Shown here: piece after piece, positions 47,141 through 58,343 of the stretch
How the letters are laid out: every line of letters begins with the position of its first letter
How positions within the stretch are numbered: position 1 is the stretch's first letter
Assembly (NCBI GenBank): GCA_959347315.1
Contig: OY365806.1
Location: forward strand, 54,055,862-54,119,861
Length of the DNA: 64,000 nt
Source of the DNA: Bimastos eiseni
Lineage: Eukaryota > Annelida > Clitellata > Crassiclitellata > Lumbricidae
Reading direction: 5' to 3'
The notes under the pieces: generated by a model
Databases searched by the model: none
What the model was told of the DNA's origin: nothing
Seen by the model: the letters and a program-made list of their open reading frames with translations, nothing else
Made by a program: the position numbers and the translations under genes

Positions 47141-47624
47141 CTTACTCTTTTCAAACATGTATAGTTGTCATGTATTATTACTTTTGAATGATATACCTTG
47201 ACTCAAACCAAGTGAGAATAGTATTTTATTTTATGGAACAATATATAATAATATATATTTACACATAATTTAGTCTTATTTACCACGCTAGATAAGGCAA
47301 AAGAAACGCGACATCCATATCTACATCATTTAAAAGACAAGCTGTCGCCACATCATGAATAATGAATGAATATCTGAAAATGCAACAAAACATTAAAAGG
47401 TTTCAGTCTACCTACCTGTAAGTCTTTCTCAGAGATGAGTCCGAGATCTGTAATTACAAAACGAACAAAAATCGATTAACACCAGCTGCTATAATGTAAG
47501 TTTGTGTACATGTGTGTACATGTGTAAATGTACATGTGATTCATGGAAATTTTTACACACAACACATTTCAGAATTGTGCCCTTCATGCCTTATTTGCCT
47601 GTTTATTTAACTGATACTTTAGAA
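47141..47624. other. intergenic, nothing recognised
   Basis: No supported feature. Confidence 0.3.
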
Positions 47625-47950
47625 CCAAGGCCTGGTGGGAGAACGTGGGGCAGCAGGAGCGTACTGGGGTACAGTCACTGATGAACAGATTGATTTGTCA
47701 ACGATATCTGACCGAGGATGTTCCTGTATTCGAACACTTGATCCGGTTGGCCAATACGGGTCTATTCAAAGCAGTACTGGAGAACCCGGATCATGTGCTG
47801 CACCGGTTCCTTCCTCCAATAAAGGCAACCTCCTACTCCCTACGCCCACATGACCGAGAAATTTCACAGACAGACAATCTAGCACGAAAATCTTTTTTAA
47901 TGAGAATTCTGTACTATTAAATGTATTGCTATTTAAAAGACAATCCGGAT
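47625..47950 (+). pseudogene. LINE C-terminal end and 3' flank (LRPHDR type)
   Basis: The + strand reads PVFEHLIRLANTGLFKAVL, NPDHVLHRFLPP, YSLRPHDREIS, then TDNLARKSFLMRILYY and stop. The HVLHxLLPP...YxLRPRxHDR...FxxRMLY pattern is a common C-terminus of marine-invertebrate LINE proteins. The 3' flank TGTATTGCTATTTAAAAGAC recurs inside MITE copy C. Confidence 0.7.
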
Positions 47951-48105
47951 TTAAAAGACTCTCTTGCACTTGAAATCTTTTGTTTGATCCTTAGCTAGGT
48001 TCAGAGCGCCTTTGATGAATTTTTCTTGAAGAAGCACAGTATGAATCTTTGATTGCATTATTTTCTTCCAAATCAAGTTTTTGCATATCCATTGAATAAA
48101 ATTAA
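47951..48105. other. intergenic
   Basis: Short unassigned stretch up to the TTAA at 48102. Confidence 0.3.
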
Positions 48106-48161
48106 CCCTTTAACGACCAGCGCATAGTAAAACGTAAGGCATAATCAATAACGTTGGTCAT
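48106..48161. repeat. decayed TTAA-flanked mini-element
   Basis: TTAA followed by CCCTTTAACGACCAGCGC, ending ACGTTGGTCATTTAA. It matches the reverse complement of the clean copy at 49385-49447 but has lost the right terminus. Confidence 0.6.
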
Positions 48162-48599
48162 TTAAAAGTCAGATTTACCATCTTATACTCAGAAAAATAT
48201 TAAGAAAAAACAAAATTATCTAATCTAATCCAGTTAAAAATTTTCAGTGCAGTTATCATCATGCAGAGGATATCACTCAATAGTCACCAAAAGTAAAATC
48301 ATAGACAAGAATCATAATCCATTGCAGAAGCATGGTCTAAAAACAACTTACCATCCACATATTCTTTGCAAACATGACACAAGAAATGCTGCAATAAAAA
48401 CAAAACCATTGGAATTAAATTTTAAAATACAATTCCATATGTGACGAACTAAATGGGTAGTGTGATTGCACAAATTGATCATTCTCTTATCATAGTATCC
48501 CACATGTAAATCTTGAAAATTTCTCAGCACCAACAAATGTCATGTCATGCAAACAATCTTATTCACCAGTGCTATACCAAATCAAGTCTGCAATAGCCA

Positions 48600-49880
48600 A
48601 GCATCTCATTTTGGTCCGGTGCCAGGTCAAAATCTGGGGAGGTCAAGCAGAGGAGACAGTGCAGTGGTAGTCGGTGATAAAGTGGATCATGTGGTGGAGC
48701 AGGAATAGAATCTTGATAGGATAGCTTGAAGAATTTGAGTTTCAGTCGTGCATGGAAAGTAGGAGAGAAGAGCGAAACCAGAAGAGAGCTTCAATTTGGA
48801 GCAGAGATATGGAGAAGAGCAAACTGCTATAGGTATTTTGGGAGTCTATTCCCAAGAGTTGGTTGCACAATTTTAGAGAGGATGAGGCTGGAGAGGCCAA
48901 GATAAAGAAAGATATGACAATGAGTGAGCAGACCAGGCAGTTGGATGGTGAACAGCTGACGAATGTAAGAGGGTTGAGAGGTCTGAAGGGCAATACAGGT
49001 GAGAGATACAATTTTTGTAATAGATGAGTTGAGCAACTTTTAACCAATGAAGTGATTTGAGAACAGAGGTTGTGGTGGTGCTTGGAAGTTTTAATGATGA
49101 GAGCATTTGATTTAGAGAGTATTCTGGATTGTTTGCAGGTGTTTTATTTGAGCAGAATCGATGTTGTAAAAAAAGGGAATTGCAATAGTTGAGTCCAGAA
49201 AGAATAATTGAGGCAGCTATTGTGCACACAGTATTGGGTGCAATTGAAATGGGTACCGGATGTGGGTATAGCATGTATGAAGTAGCTGGATGATGTGATC
49301 GAAAAAAGTAAGGATCTTGTCGTAAATGATTCCAATTACAGACAGGAGAAGATTAAGGCACGAGAGAAGAGGGATCTGTTTTAACTCTTTAACGACCAGT
49401 GTTATTGATTATGCCCTAGGTCTTACTATACGCTGGTCGTTAAAGGGTTAAAAAGGTCGGAAGGATAGGTTAGTTTAATTGCATGCAGAGGCGAATAATG
49501 AAGAAGTCTGGATTATGGTGTATGTGACTCATTGCATATGGAGGTAATGATCCGCAGGTGATGCTGTGCGGATTAGATGAGTGACCAACGGCATTGAGTC
49601 ATTGATAGCGAAAGAGCATGAGGATGGGTATGACTTTATCCACGATAAAGCAGTACTAGAGAATCCAAATACAGAGGAAAGCCACTTGATGGTCCATTGT
49701 ATCGAAGCTGGCAGTTATGTCTAAGAGGCACAAACAAGACCCTTGTTGACGACCAAGTGCTGTCACAATGGCACTACGACCCTGTTTTAAGTGATGATGC
49801 ACAGAAGCATATTTACTTGACTTGCAATGTTGTAAATACATTGACAAACTTCCATCAGTGTTAATCCATTGTCCACTCAA
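48600..49880 (-). pseudogene. L2-like LINE RT remnant
   Basis: Minus strand: SGQWINTDGS, then LLDITASFDTMDH (first RT catalytic aspartate block, about 49690), AASIILSGLNYCNSLF near 49200, and VLKSLHWLKVAQLIYYK near 49030. The order matches an L2/CR1 RT with several frameshifts. A 63-bp TTAA element interrupts it at 49385. Confidence 0.8.
49385..49447. mobile_element. 63-bp TTAA-flanked palindromic element
   Basis: TTAA (49381-49384), CTCTTTAACGACCAG...CTGGTCGTTAAAGGG, TTAA (49448-49451). Termini are CCCTTTAACGACCAG-like inverted repeats, as in piggyBac ends, with under 35 bp between them. It lies inside a LINE remnant. Confidence 0.8.
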
Positions 49881-50600
49881 AGTCCAATTACCACAAATCT
49901 CTTTTCCTTGACCTTAAATTCACACATCGTCACATTACTCCGTTCCTCAAATAACCAACATTTTATCACCAACCCACAACTCCTTACAATACTCCAAACC
50001 CAAATATTTTTACCATCGTGCCAACCCACCCACAACACAAGTTCTCTTGTGATGAGCCATATGCAACACTGTAATAAGTATCTGAAACACTTTTTTGGTT
50101 CCTCCACCATCATTGGCTCAAACTCCTTGATCAATCCCTTGGACTTATCACACAAGACTAAAGTATCACCTCTTCAAGAATGCCAACTCCTACTCATATG
50201 ATCCTCCACCCTCCAATTTTCTGCCCAAACGACACCCACCTTTACACATGTCATGCCGACACCGACCCGCTTTGCAGCCAGACTCAGACCTCCATCAAAC
50301 TTCCCTTTAGACAACCCCTCTGACTCGACGCAGTGCTCGTGAATAAGCTGATGCTCTGTGCTTGGCTTTCAAGGGACATTTGATTAGTTTAGAATGTACG
50401 ATTATGAACAATTTTTAGCCTCAACTGGAGAATGTGGACTCATAGTCAGTCATACTCTTAAATCAACATTGCACCATGGATTAAAAAAAATTGTGGAAGA
50501 TTGCATATTTATTTTCTGTATGTTATCATTCACTTTTTAATCATAGGAAGTTTAAAAGAGCAAATTCAACATATTTAATTATAGAATGAATCTTCCCTTA
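49881..50600. other. intergenic, nothing recognised
   Basis: No supported feature. Confidence 0.3.
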
Positions 50601-50608
50601 GCACGGGA

Positions 50609-52076
50609 CAGTGGCGTAGGCAGGATTTCCCCAAAAAGGGGTTAGTGTAGACACTTTTGGGATAGTCATTTTCCCACTAGATCTACAATAAATTAGCGGG
50701 CTCGATGAGCCAGGATTTGTTTAAATTTTAGCCTATTTTTGCACTGCAACAGTTTTTTTTGTGATATTACAAAATATAAATACTTTTTATTAAACTCGGC
50801 TAGGGCGCATAGCTAGTGATTTTATAACAATGGAAAAAAATTGCAAACGTATACTCAAGCCTTAAATTTGATATGATTGTAAAATAGCCCTGCCTATGCA
50901 AATCAGTCTCAGATTTTCTTTTCTTAACATCTTAGTAGGCTAATATTCTTCTTCTGATTATCTGTAGAAGTTCAGTTTTATTGTCATTAGGGCCTCTCTT
51001 ATTTATTCATTCCTTAATCATACTGAATATTGGTCTTAACTTGCTTGGCTTCAAAGAACAAATCTAACCTTCGCTTCCTTAGTAGTTCATTGATTATTTC
51101 CTCGGTTGTTGGGGTCATTTCACGGTGATCACATAGAAGAGCTAATCAATTCAGCCTAGTTTTGCTTGTCGAGTTCCTCAGATATGTTTTCAGACGGCGA
51201 AGTGTTGAGAAAGAGCGCTCACTGGTACAGGCAATGCAATGTTGCCAAGATTTGCAACAACTGTGTAATATTTGGATGAACTGTTGAATGACACAAATGC
51301 ATTGCGTCCAAAGCATTTTTTGGCACACTACCCGTTTCTTTGCGTGAAAGACGACGATACCACAGCCTTAGTTCTGCCACTACGAATCCCAATACGTTCA
51401 GAGCCATTGCTAATGATGGCTTACTTAGTGCTATTCTTACCCTAACATCTTATAGCAAGAGATAACAATGTTTAGTTAAACTTACCACAACACCTTCCAG
51501 CGAGAGATAATCTGTTTACTGATTTTATCGATCCACTATACAATGCAGCAATTTATATAATTTATCATTTATATTCAACTGTTTCAAACTTCTGAACATA
51601 TAATGTGTCCAATGATCATGTCTAAGGATGAACTGACCTATATACATAAGTCTCTCTTTCTATCTCTTTATATTTATATATCCGTTAGTTAAATATATAC
51701 ACGCACACCCATTTTATATAGTTATATATATATAGTACGTATAGGGATTATGACAGCTGTCTTATATCCCTGTCCTATATCCAAAAATAATTGAATGATA
51801 CATTGTGCTTGTCACATTATAGGCTAAGTTCTGCTTCATTTACAACCTGCCAGAGTGACCCTGGTATACGGTATCGGGTATACATCAAATCCGTGGAGTC
51901 GGCGCGTATGCTGCACTCAGTGCACTGTGAGTGTCTGCTATTCCTATAACAAGGAGCACGGTCCCAAAATTATTCCAACTTATTCTGTGGGTTATTCTGT
52001 GCTAAACAATATTTTCAACTATGCCAATGGTGGGGTGGGTTTTAATCCCCCAAACCCCCCCTTGCCTATGCCACTG
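50609..52076. mobile_element. hAT element with decayed transposase
   Basis: From CAGTGGCGTAGGCAGGATT to CTTGCCTATGCCACTG, with perfect GCACGGGA duplications (50601-50608, 52077-52084). 1468 bp, so internally deleted compared with an autonomous hAT element. Confidence 0.95.
51020..51407 (-). pseudogene. hAT transposase, C-terminal dimerisation domain
   Basis: Minus strand: ALNVLGFVVAELRLWYRRL, DAMHLCHSTVHPNITQLLQI, LATLHCLYQ, then after a frameshift near 51225 CTSERSFSTLRRLKTYLRN, and after a stop LALLCDHREMTPTTEEIINE. The (C)SxERSFSxLRRIKTYLRxxxxxxRL...LALLxxHR order is the hAT C-terminal domain. The rest of the transposase (catalytic RNase H fold) is missing. Confidence 0.88.
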
Positions 52077-52084
52077 GCACGGGA

Positions 52085-52140
52085 CATTTTTATCAATTCC
52101 GGGACTGTCCTGGCTAATCCGGGACATGTGGTCACTCTGA
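52085..52140. repeat. hAT-like end (GTCCCGG family) into which the hAT element inserted
   Basis: CATTTTTATCAATTCCGGGACTGTCC...CCGGGACATGTGGTCACTCTGA resembles, inverted, the end at 2046. The hAT element at 50609 lies just inside it. Confidence 0.45.
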
Positions 52141-52364
52141 ATGCAAGCTGTTGCTATTCATTCCTTTTCTTTGACCATGGTAGGTGAGATGTCACCATGC
52201 ACTCAACGTAGCCTCCTACGCTAATGAAAGTCAAACTGAGCGATTTGATGGGATCAACCCGAATCATCGAAACCCGAATCCCCGAAAACGCAGAAAAGGC
52301 CAAAAAGCCCGATTCCCCGAAAACAACAATGTACTATTGAAAACCGCTGAACTGTCTCAAAAAC

Positions 52365-52460
52365 GCGCAATTCATTCATCAATCCAGCTTCTGCGTGAAT
52401 TCTTTTCATCCACCCAGCTTCCATTTACGCAGATTCCTTTTCATCAATCCAGCTTCGTTT
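52365..52460. repeat. TCAATCCAGCTTC tandem motif, block 1
   Basis: Three imperfect units of roughly 33 bp built on TTTTCATCAATCCAGCTTC. Further blocks at 55930 and, in the other orientation, at 56850 and 59270. Confidence 0.6.
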
Positions 52461-52647
52461 TCGGGGATACGGCGGAAATCAGTTTGGGGGATTCGGGTTG
52501 CGGCGATTCGCTACGCACCAGATTTAATAATGAGCGTTAACAACGCAAGGGTGGATTCATCAATTTAAAATGCCATCTCAATTGTTAACATCTATTTATG
52601 AAACAAAAACTCTAGTAAACAATGGAAACTTTAGAAAACTATGGACA

Positions 52648-52938
52648 TTACCGTACCCTGACTAAAATGAGAATAGTTTTCTTGTTTTTATATATGTCTC
52701 CAACACGAAATGGGATGCCATTTTCGTCCATTACTTCAATGTTTCCAACTTGATCGAAGTCAATCACCTCCTCCATCTTATCCTCTCTCGAAATACTGAG
52801 ATTCCTACCCACAACTTGCTTTTCGATGTAATCGTCACCCGAATGCATCGCCATAGAAATATTGCCCAAGAAATCTTTATTTATAGGAATAGTTACTCGT
52901 GAAGTATTTGTGTACACACAACTACCTATTACATCCAC
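52648..52938 (-). other. unassigned 96-codon open frame
   Basis: A continuous frame whose product includes VTIPINKDFLGNISMAMHSG and DEVIDFDQVGNIEVMDENGIP, with codon use that looks protein-like. No family recognised. It could be a host exon or a piece of an element; it lies directly beside the palindrome starting at 52957. Confidence 0.3.
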
Positions 52939-53079
52939 TGATCTTAATAAATAATATGTCTGTCAAGTTGAAACACACATTCCCTTTCACATTCGACGAC
53001 ACATGCGCCTGGAGAGTGATATCCTCAGGCAATGGCCTTTCATTTCAAAAGTTGTCATCAATTCCACAGCTAAATACAG

Positions 53080-53640
53080 CTAAATTAACGGTCTCACACG
53101 GCCTACAGGCCTAAGCCATTCACACCACATACACACCACTAACCCCTCTCCTCAATACACTAAACCGCTTTTTTGCACAACACATATGTACCCTGTACCA
53201 TCGATCAAATTTGATATTAAATACACTAATGCATATGCATTGGAATAAATCCTAACTTTTACAGCAAAATTAATGGTCACTGACGGCGTACAGGCCTAAG
53301 CCATTCACACCACATACACACCACTAACCCCTCTCCTCAATACACCAAACCGCTTTTTTGCACAATACATAATGTACCCTGTACCATCGATCAAACTTTG
53401 CTATTTAATGCACTGTAATGCGTATGCAATGGAATAGGGCCTAACTTGAACAGCAAAATTAAGGGTCTCTGACGGCATACAGGCCTAAGACATTCACACC
53501 ACATACACACCGCTAACCCCTCTCCTCAATACACCAAACCACTTTTTTGTACAATACATAATGTACACTGTACCATCGATCAAACGTTGCTATTTAATGC
53601 ACTGTAATGCCTATGCAATGAAATAGGGCCTAACTTTGAC
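53080..53640. repeat. left arm: three tandem units of about 180 bp
   Basis: Unit starts near 53088, 53277 and 53468, each reading CGGYNTACAGGCCTAAG...CCTCTCCTCAATACAC...GTACCATCGATCAAA...TTGACAG-like. The units are closely similar to each other. Confidence 0.9.
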
Positions 53641-54310
53641 AGACAGTGCTCTCTGTCGGAGCGGATGCCCACGGTGGTATCTTTTGCATGGCGCGCATTG
53701 TCGGCAAAAGCGCCTCACAACCCAGTAGCCACGTCGTCTCACCTGCCAGCGCTTACGACCTACTCGAAAGTGACCACCGGTCAACCCTGTATGGGCAAGC
53801 CCCCGGTATTCTTCCCTGAACTTCTTGGGGACTAAGACCTGCTCTTCGTCGTCGGGCGTCGTCCTATATAGGATCCCGGCCCGCAAAAAGAGGCGGACCT
53901 TTTGACGCCAAAGGACCTTCACAGTCTCGCTTGCTCGCAGAATGGCTATTAAATCTTCGACCCATGATCTTACTAAGTTCGGGGTCCTCTCGTTGTGCCC
54001 CTTCTACCCGCTCTATAGCGTCGACTTGCGAGCCCACTTGAGCCTCGTCAGACGCTTCCACGACTGCCGCTGTCATACTCCACTCCTCCACCCACACTGT
54101 CGGCAAGGCCGCCACGACATTGCATAGGCGTTTCGGTGTTTCCTCCGGGGCCGATGGACCACTTCGATTCATATTCAGGTAGCCTTCCCAACCACCGACC
54201 TTGTTGGTCAATCGGCTACGGTGTACGCAGGAGAGACTGCAGGGCGGCGTGGTCCGTTCGTAGCAAGAACGGCCGCCCCAACAGATACTGTAGGCAAAGC
54301 TCGCAAAATT
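53640..54310 (-). pseudogene. Gypsy pol fragment: RNase H end and integrase zinc finger
   Basis: Minus strand, about 54310 to 53640: a LLRTDHAALQSLL RNase H terminus (near 54255), an acidic linker (53864-54211), LRAGILYRTTPDDEEQVLVP, REEYRGLAHTGLTGGHF and RRRGYWVVRRFCRQC..CKRYH, an H2C2-type zinc finger with His, His, Cys, Cys in order. The catalytic DDE core is absent. The two frames overlap at 53864-53922, so one frameshift separates them. Confidence 0.85.
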
Positions 54311-54365
54311 AAACTATCGTTAGTAGTTCCTTTCGCGTCACACATACATACATACATACTTCAAA

Positions 54366-54611
54366 GTGAAGCCCGGACAAGTCTTAGTCCCCAAGAAGCT
54401 CAGGGAAGAATACCAGGGACTTGCCCTTACACGGTTAACCGGTGGTCACTTTCGTGTACGTCATACGCGCTGGCAGGTGAGGCGACGTGGCTACTGGACT
54501 GGGTGGTCCCGGGATGTGACGCTCATTTGCCGACAATGCACGCCATGCAACAGATACCACCATGGGCATCCGCTCCGACAGAGAGCACTGCAGCTGATGC
54601 AGTGCCAGTGA
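54366..54611 (+). pseudogene. second, inverted copy of the integrase zinc finger
   Basis: KPGQVLVPKKLREEYQGLAL, TRLTGGHFRVRHTRWQVRRR, GYWTGWSRDVTLICRQCTPC and NRYHHGHPLRQRAL. It aligns with the minus-strand copy at 53646-53860 but on the opposite strand. The first His of the H2C2 finger lies in the altered ALTRLTGGHF stretch (the other copy has AHTGLTGGHF), so this finger has lost a ligand. Confidence 0.85.
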
Positions 54612-54667
54612 AGTGTACACGTGTTTCTGTCCCTGTAATGTGGCGATAATGTTCGACCCCGACCTCT

Positions 54668-55130
54668 CGACTGACAGCTTAGGACCTATTCCAATGCATA
54701 GCCATTGCAGTGTATCTGATAGCAGAGTTTGTTATGTATTGTACAAAAATGCAGTTTGGTGTATTGAGAAGAGGGGTTAGTGTTATGTATGTGGTGCAAA
54801 TGGCTTAGGCCTGTAGGCCGTCAGAGACCGATAATTTAGCTGTCAAAGTTAGGCCCTATTCCAATGCATAGGCATTAGTGTATTCAATAGCAAAGTTTGA
54901 TCGATGGTACAAGGTACATTAAGTATTGTACAAAAACGCCGCGTGGTGTATTGAGGAGAGGGTTTAGTGGTGTGCACGTGATGTGAGTGGCTTAGGTCTG
55001 TATGCCGTCAGAGACCCTCAGCTTAGCTGTCAAAGTTAGGCCCTATTCCAATGCATAGGCATTAATGTATTTAATACGAAAGTTTGAACAATGGTACAGA
55101 GTATATTATGTATAGCTTTTGAAATGCAAA
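54668..55130. repeat. right arm: inverted tandem units
   Basis: Three units read as the reverse complement of the left arm (GGCTTAGGCCTGTAGGCCGTC, TTAGGCCCTATTCCAATGC, TTTGATCGATGGTAC). They are more diverged from one another than the left-arm units. Confidence 0.88.
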
Positions 55131-55230
55131 GTCTACTGCCTGGGGATATCACTCTCCTGGCGAATGTGGCGTCGAATGTGAAAGGGATTGTGTTTCAACT
55201 TGACAGATACATATATATATATATATATAC

Positions 55231-55305
55231 TGACAGCTTAGGACCTATTCCAATGCATAGCCATTGCAGTGTATCTGATAGCAGAGTTTGTTATGTATTG
55301 TCTTA
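55231..55305. repeat. detached 75-bp copy of a right-arm segment
   Basis: CTGACAGCTTAGGACCTATTC onward is identical as far as I can see to 54669-54743 and lies beyond the palindrome end after an (AT)n run. Confidence 0.85.
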
Positions 55306-55373
55306 TGTATTTGTTATGCTATGTCATCACTTCCACACCTAAATTAACGGTTTTATACGGCGTACCAGTACCA

Positions 55374-55379
<6 letters not shown>

Positions 55380-55416
<37 letters not shown>
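55380..55416. repeat. (TA)n microsatellite
   Basis: Uninterrupted TA run. A shorter one is at 55212-55228. Confidence 0.95.
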
Positions 55417-55420
<4 letters not shown>

Positions 55421-55735
55421 GTAATAACTAAGGTTTTTGTATGTATGGTTACATCCGGCCGATGTGGCGTTTCGGACAGCTAAGAATGTCGGACAGTGTT
55501 CGCCTGGTGTTCGCCATTAGGTGTTCGCAGCTGAGTTTTTCTATTGACATAACTCATTTTCTACATATCACTAATTCCTGTTGTGGATCAGAAAGTTCAG
55601 TTGTCTCTATTAATAGAACTATAGAACTATAGAATAGAACAATACATCGACCCATCTTATCCACGAGAATATGATGTTAAAATGGAAGACTGGTTTTATG
55701 TTCTTTTTCTATATAATACTGTTGCCAGAGGCGGC

Positions 55736-55850
55736 GATCCCGGGTAGGTCGATGAGGACAAGTTCCGGTCTCTCACCTTTCAAAGAGAGGGGACACGTTA
55801 TACGTGTACACCCTACACATTTCTTGGTAAAATCGTATTTTAGCGTATTT
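55736..55850. repeat. CAGAGGCGGCGATCC MITE fragment
   Basis: CAGAGGCGGCGATCCCGG, GAGAGGGGACACGTTATACG and CCTACACATTTCTT match 63224-63365; the right end is missing here. Confidence 0.7.
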
Positions 55851-55924
55851 TAATATTTGACCTGAATATATGTCCAACTTTACTTTAAATGGAGCCGGGA
55901 TCGCTCCGTAACCATTGATCGTAA

Positions 55925-56045
55925 CGACATTCTTGTATCAATCCAGCATACTCAAGCATGATATTTTCATCAATCCAGATTCCATTTTAGCATAATTCCT
56001 TTAATCAATTCAGTTTCTACTTACACATACTTCTTTTCATGAAGT
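55925..56045. repeat. TCAATCCAGCTTC tandem motif, block 2
   Basis: Three to four diverged units of about 34 bp (TCAATCCAGCATACT, TCAATCCAGATTCCA, TCAATTCAGTTTCTA). Confidence 0.6.
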
Positions 56046-56050
56046 GGAGT

Positions 56051-56795
56051 TAGAGCTGCACCGGCCGGCCGATTAATCGGGCCGATTATAGAGATATCGG
56101 CAGTATCGGATATCGGCAAGATAATCGGCGCCGATATTAAAAGTTTTTTTATATTTAATAATATTATTTTGAGTCTAAAAAAGCAAAATGACGACAGCAA
56201 CATCACTGGGTCTGTGAAGGACGACGGCATTTCGTTCCGTTCCCATATCGTGTCGTCGAGCCAATGGCTTCTTCAGACCATTGGTGAGACCACCCATTGT
56301 GCTAGTATAGACCGTGAGAACATCTCAACATAGGTCTTGTGCAGAGTGTGCCTTAGTGACTGCTTAAGGGCCCAGGAAACAGCTGGCCAATCCAACAGAG
56401 AAACTGACGAATGTACATCGTGGAGGCATGCCTAATGAATACGTGCTAGCTGCCAATTTCAGTTGCCTGAGAGGCTGAGACTAGACGGGTGGCTGCGAAT
56501 AGGACAGCCGTTCCTTGGCCTTTAATTACCTTGGGCACAGTTCGACGGCGGGCGGTGTGTCTAATCTGTATTGCCTGCCCAGGATTAGTCCCCAACTACG
56601 TGCTTACGTCTCCTACGGAGCAAGTTGTTGCTCATATCATAACAATAGGCAGTAGCAGTAGGTCTATCTTTTGGAACCGGACATCTTGGGAAACACAATA
56701 AAATAATCGGCTAAATAATCGGGTATCGGGAAGTGAATAATTGGCAATAATCAGTATCGGCAAAATCGGCAAAAAGTGATATCGGTACAGCTCTA
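56051..56795. mobile_element. TAGAGCTGTACCGAT MITE, copy F (complete)
   Basis: From TAGAGCTGCACCGGCCGGCC to GATATCGGTACAGCTCTA, flanks AGTGGAGT (56043-56050) and AGTGGAAT (56796-56803), one mismatch in 8. Its left half matches copy D and its right half matches copies A and E. Confidence 0.9.
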
Positions 56796-57337
56796 AGTGG
56801 AATCGATGTAAACAAGGCCGTGTACGCAAAAAGTCGAATGATGAAAAGAACTCTTAATGGAAGCTGAATTGGTGAAAATAATACACCTAATTGGAAGCTG
56901 GATTGTTGAAAGAATGCCGTTATAATAATAAACTACGCTATTTGTTTTTTGCAAAATTTCACTAGACTAAAACACGCTAAACTACGATTCTACCCATTTC
57001 CAGTGCTTAAAGTGTAAAAAAGAAGTGCCTGGACGCTAGGGAGCCGTCCATAAATGACGTCACGCAATTTTGGACGATTTTTGACCCCTCCTCCTTCGTC
57101 ACACGTCGTCACAATTGCCATGACCCCTCAAATATGACGTCACGTCACAAGGCCCTGACCCCCCCCCCCAATCATACCAGATGTCCAGAATGTAATGCAA
57201 ATTTTCTTAAAATTATCAAAAATTTAATTATAACTAAAAAATATTTCAAATTATAATAGTGTAACGATTGATATAATGAACCATTACATTACAGATTACA
57301 TTACACTGGTTGCTCAAGTCGTAGGGTGGGCTTATGC

Positions 57338-57342
<5 letters not shown>

Positions 57343-57421
<79 letters not shown>
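57343..57421. repeat. (TA)n microsatellite, about 78 bp
   Basis: Pure dinucleotide run inside the TGTAACG element. Confidence 0.97.
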
Positions 57422-57423
<2 letters not shown>

Positions 57424-58343
57424 CTCCTGGACAAGCCAGTGTGGCTTATTTTTGTGGGCCTTAAGTTATATATAAATATACCTAGGCTTTAGGGTGGTTT
57501 TAAACTGTATCTGTGTATAGCGCCTTGGGAAATCCCAGATTGGGTAGAATTCCAGTGTGGGCATAGGTTGACATAAATTAATGGAAAAAGACTTGCTTAT
57601 CTGCCTTGATTTCCGTAGTTCATAGGGATAATTAAGTGAAATTCACGTTCAAAATCGACAAGGGGTGATGGTATGAAGCCGACCTCATCTCCCAGGGTCA
57701 AACCTATTAACAAGCCTGTGGTTATTAACTCCCTATATAAGTTAGAGTCATTTTTAGACAGTTGTCAATGAGCAAAGCGGTGTAAGCGAGAGCTCTTGTC
57801 CAGTACGTCGGTAAAGACGGGAAAACGAGGAACAGTCAAAGGGCCATCCATGTGTTGGAGCCTATGTTAATCTCGGTAAAGAGATGTTTCTGAAGAGGAG
57901 GGTTCAACTCCTAAGTAGTTTATCGAGCAAGTAAACGATGCGTCGTGACGGTCGTTATAAAGCTTTGGAAGAAGAGAAACAGGTTGAATCATGAGAAGTG
58001 AACCAGAGAAGTGAACCAGAGGGAAAGCAGTAAGATAATTGTTTCTTTTCCTTGCAACCATTTATTGCCTAATTAAATTTCGCAGTATCGTTTGGACGTT
58101 CAGAGGATTGTATTGCTGTGTTCCTTTGTAATTGACAGTGCAATTATTTACTATTATTATTATTAATAATATTATAATGGACTGTATTAAACTGTTTAAT
58201 ATCGCTGCTAAGTAGATCTATATCATTGCTAAACTGGCCATTTAACTTTGTTTGTCTTCATTGCTAGAACTAATTATTGTGTAGCTATAAATGTGTTACT
58301 TAATATACCATAGTTTATCAGAAATGTGTTTGTTTCAATTATC

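Larger units (their letters stand above)
52957..55207. mobile_element. palindromic Gypsy-derived element with tandem-repeat arms
   Basis: The outer ends are inverted: CTGTCAAGTTGAAACACAC at 52957 and GTGTTTCAACTTGACAG at the right (CTTGACAG ends at about 55207). Each arm then has three tandem units of about 180 bp (AGGCCTAAGCCATTCACACC, CCCCTCTCCTCAATACAC, GTACCATCGATCAAA), in opposite orientation on the two sides. The inner part has the integrase zinc-finger region of a Gypsy element twice, facing away from each other, around a single RNase H remnant. No target duplication was seen. Confidence 0.8.

Noticed and set aside
57246..57464. Open frames with Tyr-Ile repeats
   Set aside because: Produced by the (TA)n run at 57343-57421.
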